The position numbers and the translations under genes were made by a program. 64,000 bases of DNA from Tolypothrix brevis GSE-NOS-MK-07-07A (GTDB taxonomy: Bacteria; Cyanobacteriota; Cyanobacteriia; Cyanobacteriales; Nostocaceae), in NCBI GenBank assembly GCA_019358985.1, contig JAHHIJ010000001.1:62001-126000 (forward strand), written 5' to 3'. Position 1 is the stretch's first letter; each line of letters starts with the position of its first letter. Positions 18,941 through 28,564 of this stretch are shown piece by piece. Under the pieces are notes generated by a model. It was not told the DNA's origin, searched no databases, and worked only from the letters and a program-made list of their open reading frames with translations.

Positions 18941-21517
18941 TTACAACCTTGGATCGACGGGTTCGCTTTCCAATGCGAGTATCCCAAATACACATTCGTG
19001 TACCTGTCGCAATGGTTTTTTTGCCACAAATCTTGATAATGCTTCGACTCCCAAGGCAAATTCTCGCATTGCCAGAGAACGTTTGTGAGACAATCCTCGA
19101 TGACGCAGGCGATCGCAATTTTCTTGGCTGTCGTATTCGGCACCATAGATAATTCGCAAATATTCCTTACCGCGACATTTGACGGCTGGTTGAATAATCC
19201 CCTTATTTCCCCGCACGATATAATCCATCGGCTTGACAACCATTCCTTCTCCCCCAGTTGCGGTCATTTCTTCCCACCAGCTAATTCCGCTATTTTTACT
19301 ATCTATGCTAGTTAAATCTATTACTCTATAATTAGTTGCTAGCAATAATTGCGAATTTGTTTGGGCAATTTTAGCGATTTCTTCCATGTGCCAGGTGTGG
19401 GTTTCATTTGTATGTACTGCCCCTTCGCTGGCTAAAATATGAAATGGAGCCAGTTTGATGTCCGAAATATCCCCGACATTCCAACAGTAACGACGGTAAG
19501 CATCGACGTATAAATTTGCCATTTCTGCCCGTTGTTTGTAGCTATCGAGTTGTTCGGAAACATCAACACCTCGATTTTGGGCTTTTTCCAGAACTGCCAT
19601 CGCACTTCCCAAACTCAATCTTGACGACATACCCACAGGTGCATATTGTTTGGTTAATAATCCTTGAGCTTTTGCTGTCCAGGGTAATAATTCGCAGTCG
19701 AGACATACCCAGTCGGTGTTAAATGTTTCCCAAAAGTTACTATTGGTGAGTGTAATATTCAAACGAACTAATAATTCGGTTTCTAAAGTCTCATCGTTGA
19801 AAAACTTCCGTCCTGTGCGGGTATAGATAATCCCAATTCCCTCATCAATTACACCAAAACGTCGATTTGCGGCTGCTTCATCCCGACAAACCACAACTAC
19901 AGCACGAGAACCCATGTGTTTTTCTTCGCAGACAACCTCAGTAATTCCTTGGTTTTGGTAGTAGGCAAAAGCTTGTTCGGGACGTTCCAAATATCCCGGT
20001 AATTGGGAAGTTTCTACCGGAGACATGGTGGGAGGAAGGTAAATTAACCATTTTGGGTTAGCAGCAAACCGACTCATTACTTCCAGTGCGGCAATACTAT
20101 TCTCTTCCCGGATGGTGATGTTATTCTGCAAACGGGTATTAATAATGCGTTTACCCAGGACATCTTCGATATGCAATACATCATCCATTTCTTGCTGTGC
20201 GGTTCTGTTGTTAGCAATACCCAAGGGTTTGACGGGTTCGCAATAAACCTTAGCTGCATCCACGGAAACCAATTCTTTTTCGGGATAGCGCAATGCAGTT
20301 AACTTGCCACCAAAAACGCAACCTGTATCGATATTGATTGTATTATTCAACCATTCCGTTTCCGGTACGGGAGTGTGTCCGTAAACTACCATAGCATCAC
20401 CGCGATATTCCCTCGCCCAGTTAAAACGCACGGCTAAACCAAATTCATCAATTTCCCCGGTTGTCTCTCCATACAGGGCAAATTCTCGCACTGCTCCAGA
20501 ACCCCGTCCCTGCATTTCTTTTTTCATCCCTGCATGGGCAACTACCAACTTACCTCCATCGAGGAGGTAGTGACTTATTAGGGAGTCGAAAAATTCCCGC
20601 AGTTCTTTAATAGATGTTTCCCGAATATCTTCCGGTATGGCATCAATTTCACCCAAAGTTTGCTCCAAACCGTGATTTACCCGGACATTTTTACCCCGCA
20701 ATTTTCGCAGCAATTTATGTTCGTGGTTTCCAGGGACGCAGATACCCGTACCTGCTTGTACCATGTTGTAGACAAGTTTTACTGTATCGAGAATGCGATT
20801 TCCTCTGTCTACCAAATCACCTAAAAATACTGCTTTGCGTCCTTCTGGATGGTGGTACAGGGGAAAATTCCAGAATTTATCTGACTGTATGCTGGGATTA
20901 TGCACATATCCTAATTTTTGCAATAATCCTTCGAGTTCGTCACAACAACCATGAATATCCCCAATGATGTCAAATGGTCCCTTTTCATATTTGCGATTAT
21001 TCCAAAGTGGTTGACGTTCGATTTCCAGATTATTGATATCTTCCAAGGAATTTAAAACATGAACATAGCGAAAACCCTCTCTTTCCAAACCTCGCAAACT
21101 TCTTCGCAACGCTTGGGTATGTCGTCTGACTACATGGGAACCGAATTGTCTATCTGAACGTTGGGCATTTCGTTCGTGACAAATTTCTTCCGGGACATTG
21201 AGTGCGATCGCAACTGATAAAAAATGATATTCTCGTGCTAGTTTAATATATTCTTTTCTATCTTCTGGTTGGACGTTGGTGGCATCAATTACAGTTAATT
21301 TACCTGTTGCTAGTCTTTTTGCGGTGATGTAATGGAGTAGTTCAAAAGCGTCTTTTGATGCTGCTTGACTATTTTCATCGTCGGATACTAAACCCCGACA
21401 AAAATCTGATGATATAACTTCAAATTGTTGGAAATGGTTCCGGGCAAAGGTGGATTTTCCGGAACCAGATGCACCGATTAATACGACTAGGGATAGTTCG
21501 GGAATAGTTATTTTCAT
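18941..21517 (-). CDS. pnkp: Bacterial polynucleotide kinase-phosphatase (RNA repair)
   Basis: 858 aa, near the 870 aa of the Clostridium thermocellum enzyme; ATG start. Three modules: an N-terminal 5'-kinase with P-loop GASGSGKST (residues 15-23); a central metallophosphoesterase with GDIHGC, GDLVDRG and GNHEH motifs (about 185-400) for 2',3'-cyclic phosphate removal; and a C-terminal ligase-like adenylyltransferase with the nucleotidyl Lys in EEKHMGSRAVVV (about 535). Together with Hen1, encoded just upstream, it heals and seals RNA cut by ribotoxins and leaves the junction 2'-O-methylated. 196 bases separate the two genes. Confidence 0.95.
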   Translation of the reverse strand: MKITIPELSLVVLIGASGSGKSTFARNHFQQFEVISSDFCRGLVSDDENSQAASKDAFELLHYITAKRLATGKLTVIDATNVQPEDRKEYIKLAREYHFLSVAIALNVPEEICHERNAQRSDRQFGSHVVRRHTQALRRSLRGLEREGFRYVHVLNSLEDINNLEIERQPLWNNRKYEKGPFDIIGDIHGCCDELEGLLQKLGYVHNPSIQSDKFWNFPLYHHPEGRKAVFLGDLVDRGNRILDTVKLVYNMVQAGTGICVPGNHEHKLLRKLRGKNVRVNHGLEQTLGEIDAIPEDIRETSIKELREFFDSLISHYLLDGGKLVVAHAGMKKEMQGRGSGAVREFALYGETTGEIDEFGLAVRFNWAREYRGDAMVVYGHTPVPETEWLNNTINIDTGCVFGGKLTALRYPEKELVSVDAAKVYCEPVKPLGIANNRTAQQEMDDVLHIEDVLGKRIINTRLQNNITIREENSIAALEVMSRFAANPKWLIYLPPTMSPVETSQLPGYLERPEQAFAYYQNQGITEVVCEEKHMGSRAVVVVCRDEAAANRRFGVIDEGIGIIYTRTGRKFFNDETLETELLVRLNITLTNSNFWETFNTDWVCLDCELLPWTAKAQGLLTKQYAPVGMSSRLSLGSAMAVLEKAQNRGVDVSEQLDSYKQRAEMANLYVDAYRRYCWNVGDISDIKLAPFHILASEGAVHTNETHTWHMEEIAKIAQTNSQLLLATNYRVIDLTSIDSKNSGISWWEEMTATGGEGMVVKPMDYIVRGNKGIIQPAVKCRGKEYLRIIYGAEYDSQENCDRLRHRGLSHKRSLAMREFALGVEALSRFVAKKPLRQVHECVFGILALESEPVDPRL

Positions 21518-21713
21518 AGATAGTTGTTTTTGGTTGAATATGTGTTTTTAACGCAGAGGAACGCGGAGGTTTACGCAAAGTTACGCTGAGAAGATTTGAG
21601 AGGAGAGGAAGGTAGGAATAAATTCGCTATGTTGTTCTTTCATTGGTAATTCTAAATCTCGTTTGATTCTGCATTGCTTCCATAGGTATTATTGAAATTT
21701 AAATTATTGAGAT

Positions 21714-23099
21714 TTAATTCTGTTTAAATAATGCCATTTGGGTTGGGGAACCAACTTCCATATCCACATCCCCTACGGGTTGAAAAGATACGGTATAACC
21801 AAACGTTTCTGCAACTAAATTTGCCCAATTTGCAAATTCTGCCCTCGTCCATTCAAAGCGATGGTCTTTATGTCTTAATTTTCCTGCGGGAAGGTTTTCA
21901 AATTTGATGTTGTATTCTATATTTGGTGTGGTGACTATGACGAATTGGGGATGGGTAAATTCAAATATCACCCGCTCTAATGCATTCAAACGGGGTAAAT
22001 CTAGATGTTCGATAACTTCAATTAGTGTTACTGCATCGTAATTTTGAAATCTCTTATCTTGATAGGTTAATGCACTTTGAAAAATCTGTAACTTATCCCA
22101 TTGATTTCGCGGTAAATGCAATCTATCTATTCGTTCCTTGGCTATTTCCAAAGCTCGGTAAGAAACATCCACACCTGTAATTTTATCGAAGCATAATTCT
22201 TTTAACAAATATCGTAATAGGGTTCCTTCTCCGCAACCCATATCTATTATTTTCTTGACATTATTCGCTTTCAATGTATCTACAACCGTTAGCATTCTTT
22301 GCTTATTCAAACTTAACGGTTTTTCGATCGCAATTTCTTCTTCTGTTTGCTCTATCTCTGTAGCATCTGGGTCTAAATTATCATCTTCTGCCAATTGTGC
22401 TAATGCTTGACGGGTAAGGTTTCCGCGATGTTTGAGGTAGCGACGGGTGATTTTTTCCTTCGCTGGATGGGTATTCAACCAACCTTCACCATGACGCAGC
22501 AATTTTTCAACTTCATCTTCTCCTACCCAGTAGTGCTTTTCGTCATCAAGGACGGGAATGAGTACGTAGAGATGACTGAGGAGTTCCGATAACGGAATCG
22601 TATTTGTAAGTTCGACTGTGTAGTATTTACTGCTTCCCCATTCGGGAAATTTCTCATCGAGTTGGTGGTTTTCTGCGATGACGGTATAACCCAGTGGTTC
22701 AAATAATTCCCGGAGAATACTTTCACCCCCCCAACAAGGGACAACGCTAATTTTTGCCGTCAGGGGAATGGGAGTTTGGACTAGTTCGGGTTTATCTTTA
22801 CACCGTCCTCCCATTGCCGTACCGAAGACTTGGGACATTGCCACACTGAGGAACGATGAAGCAACGTATGGTCTATCTGTAACGTAATGTTCCAGGGTTG
22901 CACCCCTTCCCCGCACTAGTTTTATGGGGTTGATGTCCAGTAGCAATGCTGCTGTACAAAGGGTTTCGCTAGCTTCAGGGTAAAAAATATGTGCTTTCCC
23001 GAAGGAAAGGGGGAAAGATTGACAGCGGTTGGGATGTTTGTGAAGCAAATAACCCAGGTCTGTTGCTGGTTGGTTTGTGGTAGAAATTGTTAATAGCAT
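21714..23099 (-). CDS. hen1: 3'-terminal RNA ribose 2'-O-methyltransferase Hen1
   Basis: 461 aa, ATG start. The N-terminal half (about 1-240) is the bacterial Hen1-L domain that supports Pnkp ligase; the C-terminal half is a SAM methyltransferase with motif I in IIDMGCGEGTLLRYLL and the Hen1 metal site in TLIEVIEHLDLPRL plus HKDHRFEW. It methylates the 2'-OH at the 3' end of cut RNA before ligation, so the repaired site resists a second cut. First gene of hen1-pnkp on the minus strand. Confidence 0.94.
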   Translation of the reverse strand: MLLTISTTNQPATDLGYLLHKHPNRCQSFPLSFGKAHIFYPEASETLCTAALLLDINPIKLVRGRGATLEHYVTDRPYVASSFLSVAMSQVFGTAMGGRCKDKPELVQTPIPLTAKISVVPCWGGESILRELFEPLGYTVIAENHQLDEKFPEWGSSKYYTVELTNTIPLSELLSHLYVLIPVLDDEKHYWVGEDEVEKLLRHGEGWLNTHPAKEKITRRYLKHRGNLTRQALAQLAEDDNLDPDATEIEQTEEEIAIEKPLSLNKQRMLTVVDTLKANNVKKIIDMGCGEGTLLRYLLKELCFDKITGVDVSYRALEIAKERIDRLHLPRNQWDKLQIFQSALTYQDKRFQNYDAVTLIEVIEHLDLPRLNALERVIFEFTHPQFVIVTTPNIEYNIKFENLPAGKLRHKDHRFEWTRAEFANWANLVAETFGYTVSFQPVGDVDMEVGSPTQMALFKQN

Positions 23100-23213
23100 G
23101 AACTTTCAAGACGGTTCACATCGGGTTGATTCTTATTTCCTACAGTTGTAACCTATAGTTTTACGGAAAATAAAGTTTTATCTGAAAATACACCGATAGA
23201 TCCCCAACAATTA

Positions 23214-23306
23214 TAGGACTTACGCACATACTACGTATTTCCGTCATTGCGACGCGAGGAAGCAATCTCAAAGTCTTGTTTTTTGGTAACGAGTGCGTAA
23301 GTCCTA
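23214..23306. repeat. 93-bp inverted-repeat element, TAGGACTTACGCAC family, copy 1
   Basis: Perfect 14-base terminal inverted repeats TAGGACTTACGCAC / GTGCGTAAGTCCTA. A second copy with the same ends and a similar middle (GCAATCTCAAAGTCTT) is at 34608-34702, and a partial end at 55097-55107. Non-coding MITE. Confidence 0.75.
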
Positions 23307-23314
23307 AATTAAAT

Positions 23315-23450
23315 GGGCGTTGCTGAATATTAATATGAAATTCCTAATTATTGCTAGAGACGTTCCGCCGGAACGTCTCTACAAACGCGGGTTTTAATGT
23401 TAGAATCATCCGTCAAAATTTAAAATTCATATTTCAAATCAGCAACGCCA
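23315..23450. repeat. Inverted-repeat element, GGCGTTGCTGA family, copy 1, with internal palindrome
   Basis: Ends GGCGTTGCTGA (23316-23326) and TCAGCAACGCC (23439-23449) are inverted copies. The middle holds the palindrome AGAGACGTTCC-GCC-GGAACGTCTCT (23356-23380). A second copy with the same plan is at 55826-55937. Confidence 0.7.
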
Positions 23451-23481
23451 TTAAATGCGTTGAAAACACCGGCTCTCTAGA

Positions 23482-25209
23482 CTATTGACCCTTGACTAAT
23501 TGCGGTTGTCCCCAAAGGATGCGCTCTTGTTTATAAATGGCAATTCCCGGTTTGGCTCCTTTGGGTTTGTAAACGTGCTTTGGCTCAGTGTACACTACTG
23601 GGGCTTGATCGGTTTGACGAGCGCGACTGTAGTATACAGCAAGATTAGCGGTAAATTGTAAATCTGCGTCTTCTGGCACAGTACCAGGTTCTAAACGTAG
23701 TAGAACATGGCTACCGGGAATTTCTTGAGCATGAAACCACAAATCATAATCGCCGGCGACACGAAAAGTTAGATAATCATTTTGGCGATTGTTGCGACCA
23801 ATTAAGATTTCAAAACCGCTGGGAGTGCGGTAACGACGAAAGTTAGTGTTAGCAGTTTCATTAGAAGTGCGGTTGCGGTATTCTGGATCTTCTAGATACT
23901 TTTGTCCAATCAGTTCTTCGCGGATTTCGTCTAAAGCTTCTAAATCTTCTATCGTTTGGTACTTGTCAATTTGCGCGATCGCATTTTCTACTTGTTCTAA
24001 ATATCCAATTTCACCATTGACTTCTGCTAGCAACGGTTCTACAGCATTTTTGACACGTTTGAGTTTTTGATGTTGTTTGTAAAGGCTTTGGGCATTCTGC
24101 ACTGCATTTTTATCGGGTTGAAGTGCGATCGCTACAGGTTTACCACTATCAAAGTCTGCTAGAATAATTTCCTTCATCCCCGGTTCCCATTCTTGCAGAT
24201 ACGCCATTAACAAATCAGCTTTTTGGCGATATTCATCGGCTTGCTCTGATTGTTGCAAGCGTTTCTTAAATGTATCAGCCTTCAGCCGTAACTTTGCCAA
24301 AATATTATTTAGCTTCTGAGTCAGCTGATGGCGCAGTTGAGAAAATACTTGTTGATTGATTTCGTCTGTATAATAGCGGTAAACTAATTCTTGGATATCT
24401 TTGACTGGTGCAACTTCACCCCAACCCATTACAGTGTATCCATTATTTGTCCAAGCTGGGTGAAACTTTTGCTCGGACAAAGCTTGCAACCATTCTTGCC
24501 AACGCTGAAATAATCTTTGCCAATCGTCAGGGTTGAGGGTATCGGTTGCGGCTTCTGGATCTAACGAAGCTACTTGTAACATAGTATCTAACAGTGCTGC
24601 ACTCAAACCGCTATAACTTTTGAGTAACTGACGCTTAATCGCTCCTGGCACTAAGCTGACTCGTTCTTGCCAGCGTTGTTGAGATTCGCTCAAACTAGGG
24701 GTAGTATTAGTCAGTTTGGGTGGAGTTTCGTAAAATTGTCCAGTTTGAATCGGACGGACAGTAGATTGTTGTTGACTAACTTGATGTGCTGCGGTGATAA
24801 TTTCATTATTGGCATCAGTGAGGATGACGTTGCTGTATTTGCCCATAATTTCGGCGTAAAGGTGATATAAAGCAGTTTCACCTGGACGACGAGCAAATTG
24901 CAAATTAATCACCCTTTCCCAAGGTGCGATCGCTTCAATTGCCACCAGCGCTAAACCACCCAATTGATGTACTAGTTGTTGGCTAAATGTAAATGTATCA
25001 GGTTTTCTGGGTGGCGGATCGCCGATACAAATATGAGTAGCTTGAGGATGCCAAGAAATCTCTAGCCAACCCCGATGTTTTAAGGTGCGTAATGCCACAG
25101 CAATTGTATAGCGATCGCGCTGATGAACTTGCTCTAAACGTGATGGTAGCCAGTTAGCGCGGATTTCGCTACAAGCAGCTGTGAGAGTGGTAAAGTCAAC
25201 TGGTTGCAA
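23482..25209 (-). CDS. rqcH: Rqc2/RqcH-family ribosome quality control protein (NFACT)
   Basis: 575 aa. The start is a TTG at 25209: an in-frame stop lies 15 bases further up and MQPVDFTTLTAACSEIRANW is the expected family N-terminus. NFACT-N domain at about 1-180 (EIRANWLPSRLEQVHQRDRY), a helical/coiled-coil middle (about 290-430), then the NFACT-R domain with the DYDLWFHAQEIPGSHVLLR signature. In bacteria RqcH binds 50S subunits with blocked nascent chains and adds alanine tails for degradation; older annotations say fibronectin-binding. Monocistronic on the minus strand. Confidence 0.92.
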   Translation of the reverse strand: MQPVDFTTLTAACSEIRANWLPSRLEQVHQRDRYTIAVALRTLKHRGWLEISWHPQATHICIGDPPPRKPDTFTFSQQLVHQLGGLALVAIEAIAPWERVINLQFARRPGETALYHLYAEIMGKYSNVILTDANNEIITAAHQVSQQQSTVRPIQTGQFYETPPKLTNTTPSLSESQQRWQERVSLVPGAIKRQLLKSYSGLSAALLDTMLQVASLDPEAATDTLNPDDWQRLFQRWQEWLQALSEQKFHPAWTNNGYTVMGWGEVAPVKDIQELVYRYYTDEINQQVFSQLRHQLTQKLNNILAKLRLKADTFKKRLQQSEQADEYRQKADLLMAYLQEWEPGMKEIILADFDSGKPVAIALQPDKNAVQNAQSLYKQHQKLKRVKNAVEPLLAEVNGEIGYLEQVENAIAQIDKYQTIEDLEALDEIREELIGQKYLEDPEYRNRTSNETANTNFRRYRTPSGFEILIGRNNRQNDYLTFRVAGDYDLWFHAQEIPGSHVLLRLEPGTVPEDADLQFTANLAVYYSRARQTDQAPVVYTEPKHVYKPKGAKPGIAIYKQERILWGQPQLVKGQ

Positions 25210-25539
25210 AGCGATTAATTGTTAACATTCAAACGTTGGCGATCGCTATGCTTCTATTTTTATCTAATCAAAGCATAGCAGACCTCAACTATCATAACGG
25301 TTACTTCGTTCGCAGCAAAAACAAGAAGTTATCGAATCGTCATCTTCCCTATGCTCAAGGATATATTGACGGAATTGGGAGCTTAAGCAGCTTACAATGC
25401 GTAAGTCTTAGTTAAGTCAAGTTGTAAGACAACTTGGTAGAGCCATCGCTCCTAAACTGCCAAGCCTGTTCCAATAGTTGCAGCCAGTGAGAGAAAATAT
25501 TTATATGACTTTTCACTCACACTATAAGGATTACAGATA
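25210..25539. other. Divergent control region, rqcH / small ORF
   Basis: 330 bases between divergent genes. At 25410-25440 short inverted bases (AAGTTGTAAGACAACTT) form a weak hairpin. AAGGA at 25525-25530 is a fair ribosome binding site for the gene that follows. Nothing else is evident. Confidence 0.5.
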
Positions 25540-25890
25540 ATGGAAGTTCTCAAAAGAGCCATCAAACCAGAAAGCTATATATCGTTTCTCCACATCTACC
25601 CAACTACTTGGGGGACTGCCGGTGATATCTGTTTAATCCGTGAATCTGTAGCTAATAATTCAACCGGATCGAAGTTCGTCGGTCACAAACTTAAATTAGC
25701 ACTTCCACTCGGGATGGAGCGCGATCGCTTGTCAAATTCTCCGATAATAAAAGTTGCAGGTAATGTCGGTGACGGACATCCTAAAGATCACCCGTTTGAA
25801 TGGGAGGCTTATGATGGCATAGACAGAGAAATAGCGATCGCATCTCTCAAACCTTGGGGTTTTAAGTTAATTGAGTTTATCCCTGAGTAG
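25540..25890 (+). CDS. Small conserved-looking hypothetical protein
   Basis: 116 aa, ATG with AAGGA nine bases ahead. Soluble, no membrane segment or signal peptide; several aromatic residues and a glycine-rich stretch (KVAGNVGDGHPKDHP). I do not recognise the family. Codon use and the HIP1 sites inside look like the neighbours, so it is probably a native gene. A palindromic repeat (25927-25955) lies just downstream. Confidence 0.55.
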   Translation: MEVLKRAIKPESYISFLHIYPTTWGTAGDICLIRESVANNSTGSKFVGHKLKLALPLGMERDRLSNSPIIKVAGNVGDGHPKDHPFEWEAYDGIDREIAIASLKPWGFKLIEFIPE

Positions 25891-25926
25891 TAACGAATTG
25901 GGCTTTGCATTTACACATATTATAAA

Positions 25927-25955
25927 GTAGAGACGTTCCGGCGGAACGTCTCTAC
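25927..25955. repeat. Free GTAGAGACGTTCC palindrome
   Basis: 29-base palindrome GTAGAGACGTTCC-GGC-GGAACGTCTCTAC between two convergent genes. Relatives are at 23356-23380, 43167-43191, 55856-55884 and, with a changed core, 34550-34576 and 53630-53657. It could also serve as a terminator stem here. Confidence 0.7.
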
Positions 25956-25988
25956 GACGGTTACGATGTTTTTATTACATCAGAGCGG

Positions 25989-27371
25989 TTAGTTAGCAAC
26001 CAAAAGTGCTTGTTTTGGTGTTGACTCCATTGGTTCTTTTGCTGTTAAGGATACTAGATTTATTGGTGTTGTCGGTACTGCTTCTATGGCTGTAGCTGGT
26101 ACTGCTTCTATCGGTGTTGCAGGCGGTACTAACTGTGACTCCTCCAGTTTAATGTAAAGTTCACTTAGCTGAATTGCGACACCATCCCAACTAAACTTGC
26201 TTTCAACCCGCTTTCTACCACCTTTGCCTAATTTTTCTGCCCATTCTGGATTTAGTAGAATTCGGTCAATTGCAGCTGCAAAACCGGCTACATCTTGTGG
26301 TGGTGCTAATAAACCAGTTTCTTCAGGAACCACAGTATATTGCAATCCACCGACATCACTAGCAACCACTGGTGTACTACAAGCCATCGCTTCAATGGCT
26401 ACCAATCCAAACGGTTCGTAGTGACTGGGAACTACAGAAACATCAGCAGCTGCGTAGTAAATGGGCAGAATTTCTTGACTGATGCGACCTGGGAAAGTGG
26501 TAATATCGCTTATTCCCAATTCTTTGACAATGCTTTCAATGCGATCGCGTTCGATGCCATCGCTTTGACCAGGACGACTGCCACCACCGATAATTAGTTG
26601 TAAATTTCCATTTTCGCGCAACTTAGACTCAGCGATCGCACGCACTAAGGTTTCTATACCTTTACGGGGGTCAAAACGTCCCACATACATGACAACTTTA
26701 GCGTCCTTTGCTATTCCCAATTCGGCTCTGGCTGCTTCTCTATCAATGCAACCAAATTGGCGAATATCTGTACCGCAAGGAATAATATCGATATTACCTT
26801 CCAAAGAAACTAATTCCCGCATATGTTCTTTTTCTTGCGGACTTGTCGCTACAATCCTTTCGGCTGTTTCCAAAATTTCTTTTTCAACTATTAACCGCTG
26901 ACTAGCAATCAGGGGAATATCTTCTATCGTGTTGTATTTAACTACTCCTAAGGAGTGGTAGGTATGAACTTGTTTGCTTCCTTGAATTTTCTTCAATTGC
27001 ATTCCTACCCAGCTAGACAGCCAGTAGTTTGTGTGAATCAACGAATATGTAAAGCCATTTTTTGCTTGGAACTCAAGAAAATTGTCTATAAATTCTGGCA
27101 AATACTCAAAAAGATCATCACGCGGTACAAACTCAAGTTCACCAGCTTGTAAACGAATTGTTCGACAATTTTCGCTATGTTGCACAATCGTCTCTTGCTT
27201 CGCACTTACTTTGCGGGTAAACATATCAACTTGCCATCCTAACTGACCCAGTGCTTCACCCACATTCCGCACGTAAACATTCTGTCCTCCAGCTTCTTCT
27301 TTTCCAATTTCAATCGCAGGGTCTCCGTGGACTGAAATTAAGGCGATGCGTCGTTGAGTTGTAGAGTCCAT
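25989..27371 (-). CDS. GT4-family glycosyltransferase, sucrose-phosphate-synthase-like
   Basis: 460 aa from the ATG at 27371; the frame is open to a TTG at 27419 with GGCGGAAG ahead, so 16 more residues are possible. The N-terminus has ALISVHGDP and the GGQNVYVRNVGEAL loop typical of sucrose-phosphate synthase/MshA-like GT4 enzymes. The C-terminal domain has YVGRFDPRKGIETLV and the E-x7-E motif in HYEPFGLVAIEAMACSTPVV. The last 40 residues are low-complexity (P/A/T with repeated IEAVP) and probably disordered. Donor and acceptor are unknown; no sucrose phosphatase domain is present. Confidence 0.85.
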   Translation of the reverse strand: MDSTTQRRIALISVHGDPAIEIGKEEAGGQNVYVRNVGEALGQLGWQVDMFTRKVSAKQETIVQHSENCRTIRLQAGELEFVPRDDLFEYLPEFIDNFLEFQAKNGFTYSLIHTNYWLSSWVGMQLKKIQGSKQVHTYHSLGVVKYNTIEDIPLIASQRLIVEKEILETAERIVATSPQEKEHMRELVSLEGNIDIIPCGTDIRQFGCIDREAARAELGIAKDAKVVMYVGRFDPRKGIETLVRAIAESKLRENGNLQLIIGGGSRPGQSDGIERDRIESIVKELGISDITTFPGRISQEILPIYYAAADVSVVPSHYEPFGLVAIEAMACSTPVVASDVGGLQYTVVPEETGLLAPPQDVAGFAAAIDRILLNPEWAEKLGKGGRKRVESKFSWDGVAIQLSELYIKLEESQLVPPATPIEAVPATAIEAVPTTPINLVSLTAKEPMESTPKQALLVAN

Positions 27372-28097
27372 GATTTGTGTGTTGTGTTGCTGATTTGAGA
27401 ATGATTTCAGTAGTTCCAAGCTTCCGCCTAGCTTTTACTTTGCAGTTAGTCAATAAACTTTACTTATTGTTATTTTAATTTAATATGTAACATATCTTTT
27501 CACATCTGCTACTAGAAATATTCTTTTTGGTTACGTGTTTATATTTAATTTCTTTATACGTAAATTGCTATATTCTTATCTAAGAAAATTCATACAAGAA
27601 TTTTAATCACTTCAGGAACTTTACGCAAATTAACTTATATCTAAATTGCTAATTTATGCGTTTATAGACATCTTTTCTTGATGAAATGATGCCCAGTACT
27701 TATATATGTAAATACTTCCAAAACAGCAATTTTTACTTAGTCATTTCCTGAAAAAAGGGCTAATTTATATTTCTCTAATGTAAATTAGCTCTTGCTACAA
27801 TTTTTTTGCCGATAAGCAAGTGGTTGAAGTTAAAGTTTGAAGATATATTATATTGTTAACTTCGAGAAGTTTGTTATTTATGATACATTTTTTCCAAATA
27901 ATTAATTATACCTAAGGTAGTAATAATTTATATCACGGAAGATGAATCAACGTTGACAACTGACCTGCGGCAACCATTTGAAAAATCTATCTTTAGATAA
28001 TAAAATGTATTTATATATACAAAAAAATGAAAACACTCATTGATTTTGGGTGTTTTCACCCGATAACCTAATTTATGGCAACATGAAGCAGTAAAAT
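27372..28097. other. Long AT-rich divergent region
   Basis: About 726 bases with very low GC, no ORF of note. A hairpin GAAAACAC / GTGTTTTC stands at 28029-28057, just ahead of the next gene; it could be an attenuator-like stem in its leader. Both flanking genes read outward, so promoters must be here. Confidence 0.5.
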
Positions 28098-28493
28098 ATG
28101 CCTATGCAATTAGAATTTATTCCTGTTGAAGAGTTTTACTTCGCCCTGACTCTGGCGGTTCGGACTCTGGATGATTTGGAAAAACCTGGTTTAGTCGCCC
28201 TTGTGCGTGAGCTTCTCTTGACAGAATACGGTCAACCTTCCACCGTGGTTTCTGGCAAACAGAATACCTTTAGTTATGTATTTCGCGTCCTCGACGTAGA
28301 CAACAGTCCTTCATCTGGGCTGATTGTCTCAATTTCTGACTACCAAGACAAGCTACGTCTAGCTAGCGATTACGGCTGGATGTTAGATCCTGAACGCAAA
28401 CCAATTCGCACAGATAATTTTAGCCATAGAGAGCAGTTTGCCCAAAAGTTGCGATCGCATTTACAACAATCGCTGCAACTACCCCTTAGCTAA
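28098..28493 (+). CDS. Conserved cyanobacterial hypothetical protein
   Basis: 131 aa, ATG start (a second ATG two codons in is equally possible). Soluble, alpha/beta composition, no known motif. The sequence reads like a compact single domain (VEEFYFALTLAVRTLDDL ... SDYGWMLDPERKPIRTD). I do not know its function. Ends 70 bases from the convergent RRM gene with a palindromic terminator between. Confidence 0.6.
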   Translation: MPMQLEFIPVEEFYFALTLAVRTLDDLEKPGLVALVRELLLTEYGQPSTVVSGKQNTFSYVFRVLDVDNSPSSGLIVSISDYQDKLRLASDYGWMLDPERKPIRTDNFSHREQFAQKLRSHLQQSLQLPLS

Positions 28494-28503
28494 ATTCAAT
28501 GAC

Positions 28504-28549
28504 AATTAAAAATTAAAAATCAATTTAAATTGATTTTTAATTTTTAATT
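28504..28549. terminator. 46-base perfect palindrome, likely bidirectional terminator
   Basis: Bases 28504-28526 and 28527-28549 are exact reverse complements, built of A/T-rich blocks around CAATTTAAATTG. It lies between the convergent hypothetical gene and the RRM gene, so the stem has T-rich tails whichever way it is read. Confidence 0.65.
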
Positions 28550-28564
28550 TATCTGCAACATGAA

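Larger units (their letters stand above)
23100..23481. other. Repeat-filled gap between rqcH and hen1
   Basis: 382 bases, mostly taken by two small inverted-repeat elements (23214-23306 and 23315-23450, listed separately). The hen1 promoter should lie next to 23100. No gene. Confidence 0.6.
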
